A DNA stretch of 47,804 bases from an uncultured Mycoplasmatota bacterium (GCA_946497955.1 CAMMMH010000010.1:1-47804); one strand, 5' to 3'. Counted from the stretch's first letter, positions 15,314-24,877 are shown. Made by a program: numbers and translations. Notes: generated by a model not told the origin, from the letters alone.

Positions 15314-16205
15314 TTTTAATAACTATGAAATAAATAAATTTAAATACTATGATGGTAGAAATGGGAATAAGATATGTCTTTTAGATGAGCATGGAACTAA
15401 ATATATGCTAAAAACACCTCCTGTAAAAAATAACAATACAAAAGATAAGTATTATACTAATGGATGTATTTCAGAACATATAGGATGTTTAATATTTAAA
15501 TGTTTGGGTTTTAATACCCAAGATACTAAGCTTGGTATTTATACAGTTGATGGTAAAGATAAATTATGTGTGTTATGTAAAGATTTTGAAACAGATAATA
15601 AGAAATTATTTAAATTTGCTGAGATAAAAAATGGTATTATTTCATCAAGTGAAAACGGCTTTGGTGTAGAACTATCTAGTGTTTTAGAGGCAATAGAAGA
15701 ACAAGAGAATATTAATCCTTCCATCTTAAAGTCATTTTATTGGGATATGTTTATTACTGATGCTTTTTTAGGTAATTTTGACCGGCATAATGGTAATTGG
15801 GGATTATTATTAGATGATGTAAACAAAACTAGTGAAATAGCACCTATATATGATTGCGGTAGTTGTTTGTATCCTGCACTGACTGATGAAGAAATGAAGA
15901 AAATATTAAATGATCCTAAGGAGATAGAGGCAAGAATATATGTTTTTCCTAATTCTATTTTGAAAATTAATGACAAGAAAATTAATTATTTTAATTATAT
16001 AAGTTCTCTTGAAAATAAAGACTGTAATGAAGGATTAAAAAGAATAGGACGAAGAATAGATTTAGACGAGATTAATAAAATTATTGATGAAGTGGAAGGA
16101 ATATCTGATATAAGAAAAGAATTTTATAAGACTATGTTAAAATTAAGAAAAGAAAAGATTATAGATTATTCACTTAATCTATTATATGAAAAAGAAGGAG
16201 CTTAG
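15294..16205 (+). CDS. HipA/CtkA-like protein kinase
   Basis: The product is 303 aa from ATG 15294, which has AAGGAAAG a few bases upstream; GTG 15291 and ATG 15303 are alternatives. The kinase core is visible: Lys40 in YMLKTPP for ATP, the catalytic loop GNFDRHNGNWG with Asp163, His165 and Asn168, and the metal-binding IYDCGSCLYP with Asp187, which takes the place of DFG. This is the pattern of the HipA C-terminal domain and the stand-alone kinase CtkA, Ser/Thr kinases. HipA phosphorylates GltX, but the target here is unknown. There is no HipA N-terminal subdomain. It overlaps a small upstream gene and converges on rarA, sharing 4 bp and a hairpin. Confidence 0.82.
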   Translation: MIKMLYNFNNYEINKFKYYDGRNGNKICLLDEHGTKYMLKTPPVKNNNTKDKYYTNGCISEHIGCLIFKCLGFNTQDTKLGIYTVDGKDKLCVLCKDFETDNKKLFKFAEIKNGIISSSENGFGVELSSVLEAIEEQENINPSILKSFYWDMFITDAFLGNFDRHNGNWGLLLDDVNKTSEIAPIYDCGSCLYPALTDEEMKKILNDPKEIEARIYVFPNSILKINDKKINYFNYISSLENKDCNEGLKRIGRRIDLDEINKIIDEVEGISDIRKEFYKTMLKLRKEKIIDYSLNLLYEKEGA

Positions 16206-16226
16206 TTTTCCTTCTTTTGTTTTTCT
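16190..16226. terminator. Bidirectional terminator between kinase gene and rarA
   Basis: A perfect 10-bp stem AAAAGAAGGA (16190-16199) and TCCTTCTTTT (16209-16218), followed by GTTTTTC on the plus strand and A-rich sequence upstream. It spans the stop codons of both convergent genes. Confidence 0.82.
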
Positions 16227-17419
16227 AAGTATAAATATATCGCCTTTAGTTTGTGTTCATATCCTAAATCTTTAGGATGATAATACTTCTTATTCTTTAA
16301 CTTATCTGGTAAGTATTGTTGTTTAACAAAAGCGTTTTTATAGTCATGAGGATATTTATAAGTATCACTTGGATTCTTTAAGTGTTTAGGAATATCACCT
16401 ACATTACCTTTTTCTATGTCACTTAAAGCTTCATCTAAAGCGATATGGGCAGTATTACTTTTAGGAGATAGAGCCATTTCTGTAACAATAGTACCTAAAG
16501 GAATTCTAGCTTCCGGCAAACCTACTAATTTTGCGGCATCAATGGCTGCCATTACTTTAGGACCAATAGAAGGATTAGCAAGACCTATATCTTCATAGGC
16601 GATAACAGACATACGTCTAAAGATACTATCTAGATCTCCTATTTCAATTAATCTTGCTAAGTAGTGTAGTGAAGCATCAACATCACTTCCTCTAATAGAC
16701 TTTTGAAAAGCCGATAACATATCATAGTAACCATCACCATTTTTATCGGCATTAAATACGGGTTTACTATTAATCTTTTTAACAACATCTATATCTACTT
16801 TAAAATCATTAGTAGAGTAGTATGATATTTCTAACAGATTATAGGCATATCTTAAGTCATTACCTGAAGCCCTTACAATATAATTAATAGCATCATCATC
16901 TATCTTTATATTAGGTAAATAAGGACTACTAACCGCTTTCTTTAACCCTTCAACAATATCACTTGTCTCTAAATCCTTAAGTTCAAACAACTGACACCTT
17001 GATCTAATAGCAGGGTTAATAGAGTGATAGGGATTACTTGTAGTCATACCTATTAAAGTAATAAGACCACTTTCTAAACATGGTAGTAAGATATCTTGCT
17101 TATCTTTATTAAGACGATGTATTTCATCAATAACTAAAACGATGCCATCATACATTTTCGCTTCTTCTATAACAATATCTAAATCCTTCTTAGAATTAAC
17201 TGTAGCATTTAAAAATCTATGTCTAACTCCTAAGTCATTAATAATAGCATTAGCGATAGAAGTTTTACCTATACCAGGTTTACCATATAAAATCATGGAA
17301 AATAACTTCTTGTTCTTAACTAAATTACTAAGAATCATATTGTCTCCAACTAAATGTTTTTGTCCTATTACTTCTTTTAGGGAAGTAGGGGCAAGTTTTA
17401 ATGCTAGAGGTTTATCCAT
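16202..17419 (-). CDS. rarA: Replication-associated recombination protein A
   Basis: The product is 405 aa from ATG 17419, the usual family length (about 420). The AAA+ module has Walker A GKPGIGKTS (about 46-54), Walker B VLVIDEIHRL (about 94-103), sensor 1 IGMTTSNP and an Arg finger region (INPAIRSRCQLFEL). The C-terminal part has the family signature GSDVDASLHYLARLIEIGD, RRMSVIAYEDIGLANP and AIPKHLKNPSD-like segments. RarA (MgsA in E. coli) acts at stalled replication forks. The ribosome site is weak (AAAGTG). On the minus strand TTTAAA, a 17-bp spacer and TAAAAT with extended TG precede it. It is divergent from the gene at 17512. Confidence 0.95.
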   Translation of the reverse strand: MDKPLALKLAPTSLKEVIGQKHLVGDNMILSNLVKNKKLFSMILYGKPGIGKTSIANAIINDLGVRHRFLNATVNSKKDLDIVIEEAKMYDGIVLVIDEIHRLNKDKQDILLPCLESGLITLIGMTTSNPYHSINPAIRSRCQLFELKDLETSDIVEGLKKAVSSPYLPNIKIDDDAINYIVRASGNDLRYAYNLLEISYYSTNDFKVDIDVVKKINSKPVFNADKNGDGYYDMLSAFQKSIRGSDVDASLHYLARLIEIGDLDSIFRRMSVIAYEDIGLANPSIGPKVMAAIDAAKLVGLPEARIPLGTIVTEMALSPKSNTAHIALDEALSDIEKGNVGDIPKHLKNPSDTYKYPHDYKNAFVKQQYLPDKLKNKKYYHPKDLGYEHKLKAIYLYLEKQKKEN

Positions 17420-17511
17420 GTGTATCACTTTCTTTCTACTAGATTATTTTATCAAAAAACTCTGTTATTTTAAAGATATTGATGTTATACTTTTATTTAG
17501 GAGGGTTTCGT

Positions 17512-18480
17512 ATGGAAAAGAAAATAGAAGATTATTATAAAGAATATAAAATAATAGATGCTCTTATAAAACAAGAACTAAATAATAAAGATGCCTTATA
17601 TAACGAATTAATAAAAACTAAAGCAGGTAAATTATATTTAAATTTAACTGAGGAGCAAAGAAAAGACTTTAGAGATATTTATAGTGATAGCAGTATTACA
17701 AGATATTATTTTGCAGAGACTAATATTGAAAAATATAATCGCGATAAAACTATTTTGTTTTTGGATGTAGCAGGTAGTGATTGTTTTCCTTTAAATAAAG
17801 AAAGTTTTTTAAATCTCTATGTAAAAGATGGTGTTGATACTTATAATGCATTAACTGATGAATCTACTAAAGATTTAGATATTAGTGATGGTATTAAAAA
17901 ATTTATACAAGAAATTATAGGCTATATATATGGCTTTTCTGATGAATTGTCTATTGATGATATACCATTAATTAAAGTGATTTATGATAAATTAAATAAT
18001 AATAAAGATAAAGATTACTCTACAACAGATTCTGTTACATTTGTACAAGAAAATATCTTAGATAAAGTTAAGAGAATCCATACCATAGATAAAAAATATA
18101 TTACTTATAAAGAAAATAGACGTAATGTTATTGCAGATTTAAAAGAGAAAATAGATGAAAATGAGACGGAAATAAGAAACAGTGACAGTGGCTTTAAGTA
18201 TTTGTTATTATCTTTGGTAGAAACTGCTAAATATGAAGTTAGTCTATTAGAAGGAAAAAGAGTTACTGCTCTTTTAAAAGAAATAGAAGAAAGTAATATG
18301 AGTGAAAGCGATAAAGATTACTTTAAAGATGCTCTTGTTAAAGCATATTATAATTTAACAAATATTGAATTTAGAAAACAAAGTAAATATTTTGATAATG
18401 ACAACGATATTTGTTATGCAACTTTTGAGACAGCTAATGCTGAGATAAATAAAAGATTAATTAAAATGAGACAAGGGTAG
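17512..18480 (+). CDS. Hypothetical protein, 322 aa, paralog of the next gene
   Basis: AGGAGG (17501-17506) precedes ATG 17512. The protein is soluble, helical and Lys/Asp-rich, with no recognised domain. It aligns with the 329-aa product at 18492: both carry SIDDIPLIKV near the middle, and a highly similar C-terminus with AYYNLTNIEFRK, then ETAN.EINKR..KM. The C-terminal block is the best candidate for a functional site. It probably lies in one operon with its paralog and mutS (gaps of 11 bp). The promoter appears to be the TG-extended TATACT just upstream, around 17478. Confidence 0.7.
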   Translation: MEKKIEDYYKEYKIIDALIKQELNNKDALYNELIKTKAGKLYLNLTEEQRKDFRDIYSDSSITRYYFAETNIEKYNRDKTILFLDVAGSDCFPLNKESFLNLYVKDGVDTYNALTDESTKDLDISDGIKKFIQEIIGYIYGFSDELSIDDIPLIKVIYDKLNNNKDKDYSTTDSVTFVQENILDKVKRIHTIDKKYITYKENRRNVIADLKEKIDENETEIRNSDSGFKYLLLSLVETAKYEVSLLEGKRVTALLKEIEESNMSESDKDYFKDALVKAYYNLTNIEFRKQSKYFDNDNDICYATFETANAEINKRLIKMRQG

Positions 18481-18491
18481 TAGGTGGAATT

Positions 18492-19481
18492 ATGCAGTAT
18501 AATAAAGAAGAATTTAAGTTTTACTATGATAATTATATAGATATAAAAAATAAAATAGATGAAACTAAGGGTAAAATAAATGAGCTTTTACAAGATGATA
18601 AATTAAATAAAACTATAGATTTTTATAATAGTTTAAATGACAATGATAAAAAGATTTTTGATTATATTAATTGTAATATGGGATATGTTAGATATAAATT
18701 AAATAAACTAGCACTTGAAAAATTACAAGAATCATTTGAAAAATTATGTAATGAATTTATAGAAAGCGAAGCTTTTCCTTTTTCTAAAGATGAATTTCAT
18801 TTCTTTGTAAAGAAAGATACATATTTAGTTGATGCAATTAATGGTGAAGATAGCAGTAAGTTAAGTAAAGAAGAAAACATATTTTTAAATGATAGTATAA
18901 GTTGTGTATATAATAGTTTAGATTATAATCCTAGCGATTATAGTATAGATGATATACCTTTAATAAAAGTATTATATTTGAAAGATAAGCTTAAATATGA
19001 TAGAAGATGTTTGCCTTTAAATATAGACGGCATGATATACGATATTGATCTTGCCAAAAGAATAGATAGTGGCGACTATACTTATGACGAAAGAAGATGC
19101 AGTTGTCTTCCAGGGTGGAAAAAATCTCATCTTAAGACAAAATTGTTAACTCAACAGCAAAGAATTTTAACAAGTGATTCTAGAAATAAAGATTTATTAT
19201 TATTTTCTGTTGATGCAGCTCTTTATGAAATAGAATTACAAAGTGGGGTTAGTGTTAATGAAATATATGATAGATTAAATAATATGGAAGTTAAAAATGA
19301 ACATCAAAGAAGAAAAGTAGAAAGAGAAAAAGATGCTTTAATTAATGCTTATTATAATTTAACAAATATTGAATTTAGAAAGAATAGTGGTTATTATATG
19401 GGAAATCATTATATTTTTGCTAGGTATGAAACTGCTAATCCTGAAATTAATAAAAGAATGTTAAAAATGATGAAAAGATAG
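18492..19481 (+). CDS. Hypothetical protein, 329 aa, paralog of the previous gene
   Basis: The start is ATG 18492 after AGGTGG. Its relation to the product of 17512-18480 is clear in SIDDIPLIKV and in the C-terminal AYYNLTNIEFRK and YETANPEINKR blocks, while the N-terminal halves have diverged strongly. A Cys-containing insert (DERRCSCLPGW, about 197-207) is present here only. There is no signal peptide or membrane segment. It ends 11 bp before the mutS start codon and likely shares a transcript with it. Its function is unknown. A tandem duplicate with a conserved C-terminus suggests a lineage-specific family. Confidence 0.7.
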   Translation: MQYNKEEFKFYYDNYIDIKNKIDETKGKINELLQDDKLNKTIDFYNSLNDNDKKIFDYINCNMGYVRYKLNKLALEKLQESFEKLCNEFIESEAFPFSKDEFHFFVKKDTYLVDAINGEDSSKLSKEENIFLNDSISCVYNSLDYNPSDYSIDDIPLIKVLYLKDKLKYDRRCLPLNIDGMIYDIDLAKRIDSGDYTYDERRCSCLPGWKKSHLKTKLLTQQQRILTSDSRNKDLLLFSVDAALYEIELQSGVSVNEIYDRLNNMEVKNEHQRRKVEREKDALINAYYNLTNIEFRKNSGYYMGNHYIFARYETANPEINKRMLKMMKR

Positions 19482-19492
19482 GTAGTGATAAC

Positions 19493-22063
19493 TTGAAACG
19501 AAGTGAAGTAGATAGAGATAAATTAAGTCCTATGATGAGACAATATTTAGATATTAAAGATAATTATGAAGATACTATAATCTTTTTTAGACTTGGAGAC
19601 TTTTATGAGATGTTCTTTGAAGATGCTGTTACTGCTTCTCGTGAACTTGAATTAACATTAACAGGTAGAAATGCAGGGCTTGAAGAGCGAGTTCCTATGT
19701 GTGGTATACCTTTTAAAGCTTATGAGGGGTACTTAGATAAGCTAATAGATAAAGGTTATAAAGTTGCAATAGTTGAACAGTTGGAAGACCCTAAGACTAC
19801 TAAAGATATGGTGAAAAGGGATGTTATTCAAGTAGTTACTAAAGGTACAAGATTAGATTCATCTATTAATGCTAAAGATAATAACTTTATCGCCTCTATC
19901 TATGACTTAGAGTATTGTTATGTTTTATCATACTCTGATGTATCGACTGGAGAAGTATATGTTTTATTAGAAGATGGTGATAAAGATGCTCTACTTAGAG
20001 AAGTATTAAGACATAATTTTAGCGAAATAATCGTCAATAATAAAATAGATAGAGAGTTTGTTAATACTTTAAGAACTACGTATCATTTAAACGTTACTAT
20101 CTATGATGAACTATATAATGGCAGTGATTATAGTTATGTCTATAAAAACTTAAAAGATGTAAGAGAAGAGACTGGTATTAAACATTTACTTGCTTATCTT
20201 ACTAATACTAAAAAAGGAGATCTATCACATTTAACAGAAGCGAAGGTAGAGAATACTAAAGAACATTTATTAATAGATAATAATACGAAAAGAAATCTAG
20301 AACTTACTGAGACTGTTAGATTAAGAGAAAGAACTTATAGTCTGTTATGGCTTTTAGATAAGAATAAAACTGCGATGGGTAGTAGACTCTTAAAACAAAA
20401 TATAGAAAGTCCTTTAACTAATAAGAAAGAAATAGAAAGACGATATGACTTTGTAGATAAGTTAAGAGTAGAGTTTATTTTAAGAGATGACTTAAAAAAT
20501 AACTTAAATGAAGTCTATGACTTAGAACGACTTGCTAGTAGAATTACTTATGGTAATTTAAATGCTAGAGACTTACTTCAACTTAAGAATAGCCTAAAAG
20601 TATTACCAGATATTAAGAGAATTTTAAAAGAATTGAACTATTATAAAGAAATAGAGGATTTTCCTGAAGTTTATAGTTTACTTGATAAAAGTATAGTAGA
20701 AGATCCTCCTATTACCTTAAGAGAAGGACATCTTATTAAAGATGGGTATAATGATGAGTTAGATGAGTTAAGGAAAGTATCTAGTGGTTCTAAAGACTTT
20801 ATCTTAGAACTTGAACAAAAAGAGAAGGAAAGAACTGGTATTAAGAACTTAAAAGTAGGTTTTAATAAAGTCTTTGGTTATTATATAGAAGTTAGCAAAG
20901 GACAGGTTAAAGAATTAAAAGATGAATATGAGTATGAAAGAAAACAAACTTTGTCTAATTGTGAGAGATTTATTACTCCTTTACTTAAAGAAAAAGAAAA
21001 TATTATCTTAGGGGCAGAAGAGAAGATTATTAACTTAGAATATGATTTATTTATGAAGATTAGAGAGACTATTAAAAGATATATTCATCCTTTACAGAAA
21101 ACTGCTAATATTATCGCTGAAGTTGATATGTTACAAGCATTCTCTACTATTTCTGATATGTATAACTTTGTAAGACCTACTATTACAGATAACCACTCAG
21201 TAAAGATAATTGCTTCCCGTCATCCTGTTATCGAAGAAGTAATGGCAAAAGAAGATAAGAAGTATGTCTCTAATGATATAATTATGGATGAAGATACAAG
21301 TATACTTTTAATAACAGGCCCTAATATGGCTGGTAAATCAACTTATATGAGGCAGTTTGCCATTACAGTTATCATGGCTCAAATAGGTTGTTTTGTACCT
21401 GCAAAGAGTTGCTCTATGCCAATATTTGATAAGATATTTACAAGAATAGGGGCTAGTGATGATTTAGTTAGTGGTGAGTCTACATTCATGGTAGAGATGA
21501 AAGAGGCTAATCTTGCTTTAGAGAATGCAACAAGAAATAGTTTAATTTTATTTGATGAATTAGGTCGTGGAACTGCTACTTATGATGGAATGAGTTTGGC
21601 TCAAGCGATATTAGAGTATATCCATGATAAAATAGGAGCGAAAACGATGTTTTCTACACATTACCATGAACTTACTAGTCTATCAAATAGCCTAAAACAC
21701 CTGCAAAATGTCCATGTCTCTGCTGTAGAAGAAGATGGAGTTTTAACCTTCTTACATAAGATAAAACTAGGGGCGGTAGATAAGAGTTATGGACTTAATG
21801 TAGCATCTCTTGCTCACTTACCATCATCTTTAATTAAAAGGGCAGAAGAGATACTTAATGTCTATGAAAGTGAAGGGGTTAAGGGAAGAGAATTTACTCA
21901 GACTAGTCTATTTAGTCTAGATGAAGAAGAAGTGAAAGTTGAAGAGAAAACTAATGAAATAGAAGAGATGGTTAAGGAAATAGATCCCTTAAATATGACA
22001 CCAATTAATGCTTTAAACTTCTTATATGAATTAAAAGAAAAAATTAGAAATGAGGAGAAATGA
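19493..22063 (+). CDS. mutS: DNA mismatch repair protein MutS
   Basis: The product is 856 aa, the typical length. The mismatch-binding N-terminal domain has the FYEMFFEDA motif (Phe and Glu that stack on the mismatch, about 37-45) and MCGIPFKAYEGYL. The connector, lever and clamp domains follow. The ABC-type ATPase has Walker A GPNMAGKSTY (about 609-618), the signature region SGESTFMVEM, Walker B LILFDELGRGTATYDG and the H-loop FSTHYHEL. The start is most likely TTG 19493 (TTG AAA CGA), because an N-terminal MKRSEVDRDKLSPMMRQY fits the family and no ATG lies closer. The ribosome site is weak (AGGT). No mutL follows, unlike the mutSL arrangement of Bacillus. Confidence 0.97.
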   Translation: MKRSEVDRDKLSPMMRQYLDIKDNYEDTIIFFRLGDFYEMFFEDAVTASRELELTLTGRNAGLEERVPMCGIPFKAYEGYLDKLIDKGYKVAIVEQLEDPKTTKDMVKRDVIQVVTKGTRLDSSINAKDNNFIASIYDLEYCYVLSYSDVSTGEVYVLLEDGDKDALLREVLRHNFSEIIVNNKIDREFVNTLRTTYHLNVTIYDELYNGSDYSYVYKNLKDVREETGIKHLLAYLTNTKKGDLSHLTEAKVENTKEHLLIDNNTKRNLELTETVRLRERTYSLLWLLDKNKTAMGSRLLKQNIESPLTNKKEIERRYDFVDKLRVEFILRDDLKNNLNEVYDLERLASRITYGNLNARDLLQLKNSLKVLPDIKRILKELNYYKEIEDFPEVYSLLDKSIVEDPPITLREGHLIKDGYNDELDELRKVSSGSKDFILELEQKEKERTGIKNLKVGFNKVFGYYIEVSKGQVKELKDEYEYERKQTLSNCERFITPLLKEKENIILGAEEKIINLEYDLFMKIRETIKRYIHPLQKTANIIAEVDMLQAFSTISDMYNFVRPTITDNHSVKIIASRHPVIEEVMAKEDKKYVSNDIIMDEDTSILLITGPNMAGKSTYMRQFAITVIMAQIGCFVPAKSCSMPIFDKIFTRIGASDDLVSGESTFMVEMKEANLALENATRNSLILFDELGRGTATYDGMSLAQAILEYIHDKIGAKTMFSTHYHELTSLSNSLKHLQNVHVSAVEEDGVLTFLHKIKLGAVDKSYGLNVASLAHLPSSLIKRAEEILNVYESEGVKGREFTQTSLFSLDEEEVKVEEKTNEIEEMVKEIDPLNMTPINALNFLYELKEKIRNEEK

Positions 22064-22065
22064 TT

Positions 22066-22908
22066 ATGAGATTTGATTATTTACTAGCTTTACATAAAAT
22101 TTATTCTGAATTTAATAACAGAAATGATGTATTTGATATACTAGTTAATGAATTAGGTGACTTAGAGAGTGCTATTGCAACATTTAATCTTGAAACTAAA
22201 GAAATTGTTCTTAATAAAGATGAGACAGATGAATATTATAAAATTATGCCTATAAAAGATAATGATAAAATAATTGGAATATCACTTAAAAGAGTAAAGA
22301 AAGAATTTAATGGTGAACAATTTGCTCTCGTGAAAAATATTATTCCTCATAATGATCAGGAAAAAGGAATTACCATTTCTTCATTAGAAAAAGTTATAAC
22401 TAAAGATTATACTATTTTCTTTGCTAGTTCTAAAAATGTAGTTAATACTAATATTTTATATAAAATTAATGATGAAAAAACAGGAATATGGATTTATGAT
22501 AATATGGTTATTAATGAAAATGAAAAGTTATTTCAAGTTACTAGTATAGATTTCTATAAGAATTTTAAAGAAATAGAAGATAACATAAAAGAACAAAAAT
22601 GTATATTGCCAGATTATGTTAGTAAGTTAAAAATTGATTACTCTAAAGTAATAGAGGATGCTATAGGAAATATAAAATTTGTTGATAACGATTATAAGTT
22701 AAAAGAATATCAAATTAAGCTTTCAGCAGCACCTATTTATATGAATTCTCATTCTAGTACAGTTGCTTCTGATTATTATAAAAAAATTTTTAGGATATTA
22801 AGTGTAGAGGAGCCTACATTACCTATAGATACTTCTTTTATTCCTACTGATAAAACTACTGGTAACTATTTAATTGAAAATGTTAAAATTAAAAAGATAG
22901 GTGATTAA
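22066..22908 (+). CDS. Hypothetical protein, 280 aa
   Basis: GAGGAG, overlapping the end of mutS, lies 8 bases before ATG 22066. An alternative ATG at 22060 is too close to it. The product is a soluble alpha/beta protein with no recognised motif. It begins with a helix (FDYLLALHKIYSEFNNRNDVF), then strands (SAIATFNLETKEIVLNKDE). The 3' end abuts the next unknown gene with one base between stop and start. The tight packing after mutS suggests one transcript. No transmembrane segment or signal is present. Confidence 0.65.
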   Translation: MRFDYLLALHKIYSEFNNRNDVFDILVNELGDLESAIATFNLETKEIVLNKDETDEYYKIMPIKDNDKIIGISLKRVKKEFNGEQFALVKNIIPHNDQEKGITISSLEKVITKDYTIFFASSKNVVNTNILYKINDEKTGIWIYDNMVINENEKLFQVTSIDFYKNFKEIEDNIKEQKCILPDYVSKLKIDYSKVIEDAIGNIKFVDNDYKLKEYQIKLSAAPIYMNSHSSTVASDYYKKIFRILSVEEPTLPIDTSFIPTDKTTGNYLIENVKIKKIGD

Positions 22909-22909
22909 A

Positions 22910-23671
22910 ATGAAATATGATTTAGTACAATTAATTAAAGATAGATGTAAATTATTAGAAGATAATCCTAAAGCAAGTGATATATTACATTCTTTACTTA
23001 AATATAATTATTCTTCTGAAATTAAAGATATAGATGAATATGGGATGGATTTAAATGATAATATATTTATTAGAGTAGTAAATAATAATATATTTATAGA
23101 TAAAACAAGAGAAGATACTTTGGAAGGTGAAGATATTAAATTAACTCTTTCATTAGATAATAGTTTTAGTTTATCTTATTATAATTACTTTAAAACAGAT
23201 AATCATCATGTAATTCAAAGTTTTAGGATGTCGTTTACAAATGGAGAAATTACACTTGCAAATATTAGTGAGTGGACATATAGTAAAGATACTCCTAAAA
23301 TTAGTGAATATATTGATAATACATTATTGAATTTACACGATTTTAATTATGATTTTTATAAGGGTATTAAGGATGATGTTATTAATGAGATATATACTGA
23401 TGAAAGAATATTACCAGATGCTTATAAAGAACTATATATAGATACATATATGAGTAAAGTACAACTTGATATAAATAATGCTACTAGTGAGGAAGAGTAT
23501 GATGGTAATATGTTTGGTTTAATAAATAAATTCAGTAACATTACATCTATTGAAGAGAATGATTTAAGAAGATTTAAAATGACTGATATCTTACTTAAAA
23601 TTAATCAGGTTTTAGACAAGGATTATTCTCCTAAAGAAAGACAATATATATTAATTAATAATAGAAAATAA
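22910..23671 (+). CDS. Hypothetical protein, 253 aa
   Basis: The start is ATG 22910 behind AGGTG; an earlier frame opening at 22901 overlaps the preceding gene. The protein is soluble, acidic and Asn/Asp-rich, with alternating strands around 60-110 (NIFIRVVNNNIFIDK, IKLTLSLDNSFSLSYYNYF). It has the same size class and layout as the product of 22066 and may be a distant relative, but I could not align them with confidence. It is the third gene of the mutS transcript. Confidence 0.65.
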   Translation: MKYDLVQLIKDRCKLLEDNPKASDILHSLLKYNYSSEIKDIDEYGMDLNDNIFIRVVNNNIFIDKTREDTLEGEDIKLTLSLDNSFSLSYYNYFKTDNHHVIQSFRMSFTNGEITLANISEWTYSKDTPKISEYIDNTLLNLHDFNYDFYKGIKDDVINEIYTDERILPDAYKELYIDTYMSKVQLDINNATSEEEYDGNMFGLINKFSNITSIEENDLRRFKMTDILLKINQVLDKDYSPKERQYILINNRK

Positions 23672-23687
23672 AAAGGGATGATAACTA

Positions 23688-24206
23688 ATGAATTATGTAT
23701 TAATATATAAAGATACTAAAAAGAATATAAACTACTATTATAATTTTAATGATAAGTTGGTTTATACTAGTAATAATAAAAATAATAATTGTAATATAAT
23801 AGGAGTAATTGGTATTATTATAGGCTTTATTTCCTATCTTACTTTCGCTTGCCTTAGTTACTATTTACCATATTCATATCTATTTATAGTACTAGTTGGA
23901 ATTATCTTTGGTATAGTTATAACACTTATTGCCAATTCTACTATTAAAGATATCTTTAAAGAAAAAGGTAAGAAAGTGTCTTTAGATAAACTAAGAGAAA
24001 TGTATAATAAGAATAAATCATTCAGAATTAAATACTTTATCTTACTAATTGCATTCTTTGTACTTACAGTTTTAAATTTAGTATTGTATCAAAACATCAC
24101 TACTATAAATTGCCTTTTATTTACAAGTACTATAATGACAACATTCTTATTACTTTTATATAGGCCAGTTAATAGTTTTAAGTTTTATAAAATAATTAAT
24201 AAATAA
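23688..24206 (+). CDS. Membrane protein, four segments, unknown
   Basis: The product is 172 aa. Hydrophobic segments lie at about 37-58, 62-86, 115-134 and 140-158, with a charged loop of about 90-112 (KEKGKKVSLDKLREMYNKNK) between the second and third. The N-terminal 30 residues are polar and Asn/Tyr-rich. No transporter or enzyme motif is visible. The ribosome site is AAGGGATG before ATG 23688. It lies in the run of unknown genes between mutS and nusB. Confidence 0.68.
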   Translation: MNYVLIYKDTKKNINYYYNFNDKLVYTSNNKNNNCNIIGVIGIIIGFISYLTFACLSYYLPYSYLFIVLVGIIFGIVITLIANSTIKDIFKEKGKKVSLDKLREMYNKNKSFRIKYFILLIAFFVLTVLNLVLYQNITTINCLLFTSTIMTTFLLLLYRPVNSFKFYKIINK

Positions 24207-24216
24207 CGAGGTAATT

Positions 24217-24801
24217 ATGAAAGAAGAATTAGAAATATGTGTTAAAGTATTAGTTCCATTTAAGGAAATTATTAGTGATATGTTAGAAAAAGGATTTCAT
24301 GTTCAGGAAGAATTTCAACTTAATGATATTTATATGGTTCCAAAAGATAAAGAAATATCTTTGAAAGAAGCTGATAGACTTTTATCTAATTATGTTTTAG
24401 TTAGAGAAACAGTAGGTAAAAGAATATTGCTAACTTTAAAAAATAAGGAAATTAATTCTAAAGGTGAAATAGTAAAACAAAGTTCTGTTAAATGTCCTAT
24501 TTGTAGTGTTGAAGATGGTTATAAGTTTATGAAAGAATTAGGATATAAGAAATTGTTAGAGATAAGAGATCATAATATTTTGCTATCTAATGGAAAAAAT
24601 GAGATATATGTACAAGATGTAGAAGGATTAGGTACTTATATAGAGATGGAACAAAAAAATTTATTACTTGATAATAATAATGGTAATAATATTGAAGAAA
24701 TGATTAATACTTTAAATAGTTATAATCTGAAAATAGATAAGAGTAACTACTTTGCTAAAAAATCTTATGATATGTTAAAGAAAGTTATAGAAAATAAATA
24801 A
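24217..24801 (+). CDS. CYTH-domain protein
   Basis: The product is 194 aa. The C-terminal two thirds follow the CYTH superfamily: a Lys-rich strand (GYKKLLEIRDHNILLSNGKNE), then IYVQDVEGLGTYIEME (about 141-156) with the conserved Asp, Gly and Glu. CYTH enzymes are tunnel-fold phosphatases and cyclases acting on triphosphates (thiamine triphosphatase, class IV adenylate cyclase, inorganic triphosphatase). The N-terminal EExxE-type motif is replaced by MKEELEICVKVLV, in which Glu5 and Lys10 may remain. A CPIC pair at about 93-96 is unusual. The specific substrate is unknown. It is the last gene before a terminator at 24849. Confidence 0.7.
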   Translation: MKEELEICVKVLVPFKEIISDMLEKGFHVQEEFQLNDIYMVPKDKEISLKEADRLLSNYVLVRETVGKRILLTLKNKEINSKGEIVKQSSVKCPICSVEDGYKFMKELGYKKLLEIRDHNILLSNGKNEIYVQDVEGLGTYIEMEQKNLLLDNNNGNNIEEMINTLNSYNLKIDKSNYFAKKSYDMLKKVIENK

Positions 24802-24848
24802 TTTTACCTACATATAACTAATTAATAATAGATATTATTGAGATAGAA

Positions 24849-24877
24849 CAAACATTTAATAATGTTTGCTCTTTTCA
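24849..24877 (+). terminator. Terminator before nusB
   Basis: Stem CAAACATT (24849-24856) and AATGTTTG (24861-24868) with a 4-base loop, followed by CTCTTTTC. It closes the transcript of 17512-24801. Confidence 0.72.
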
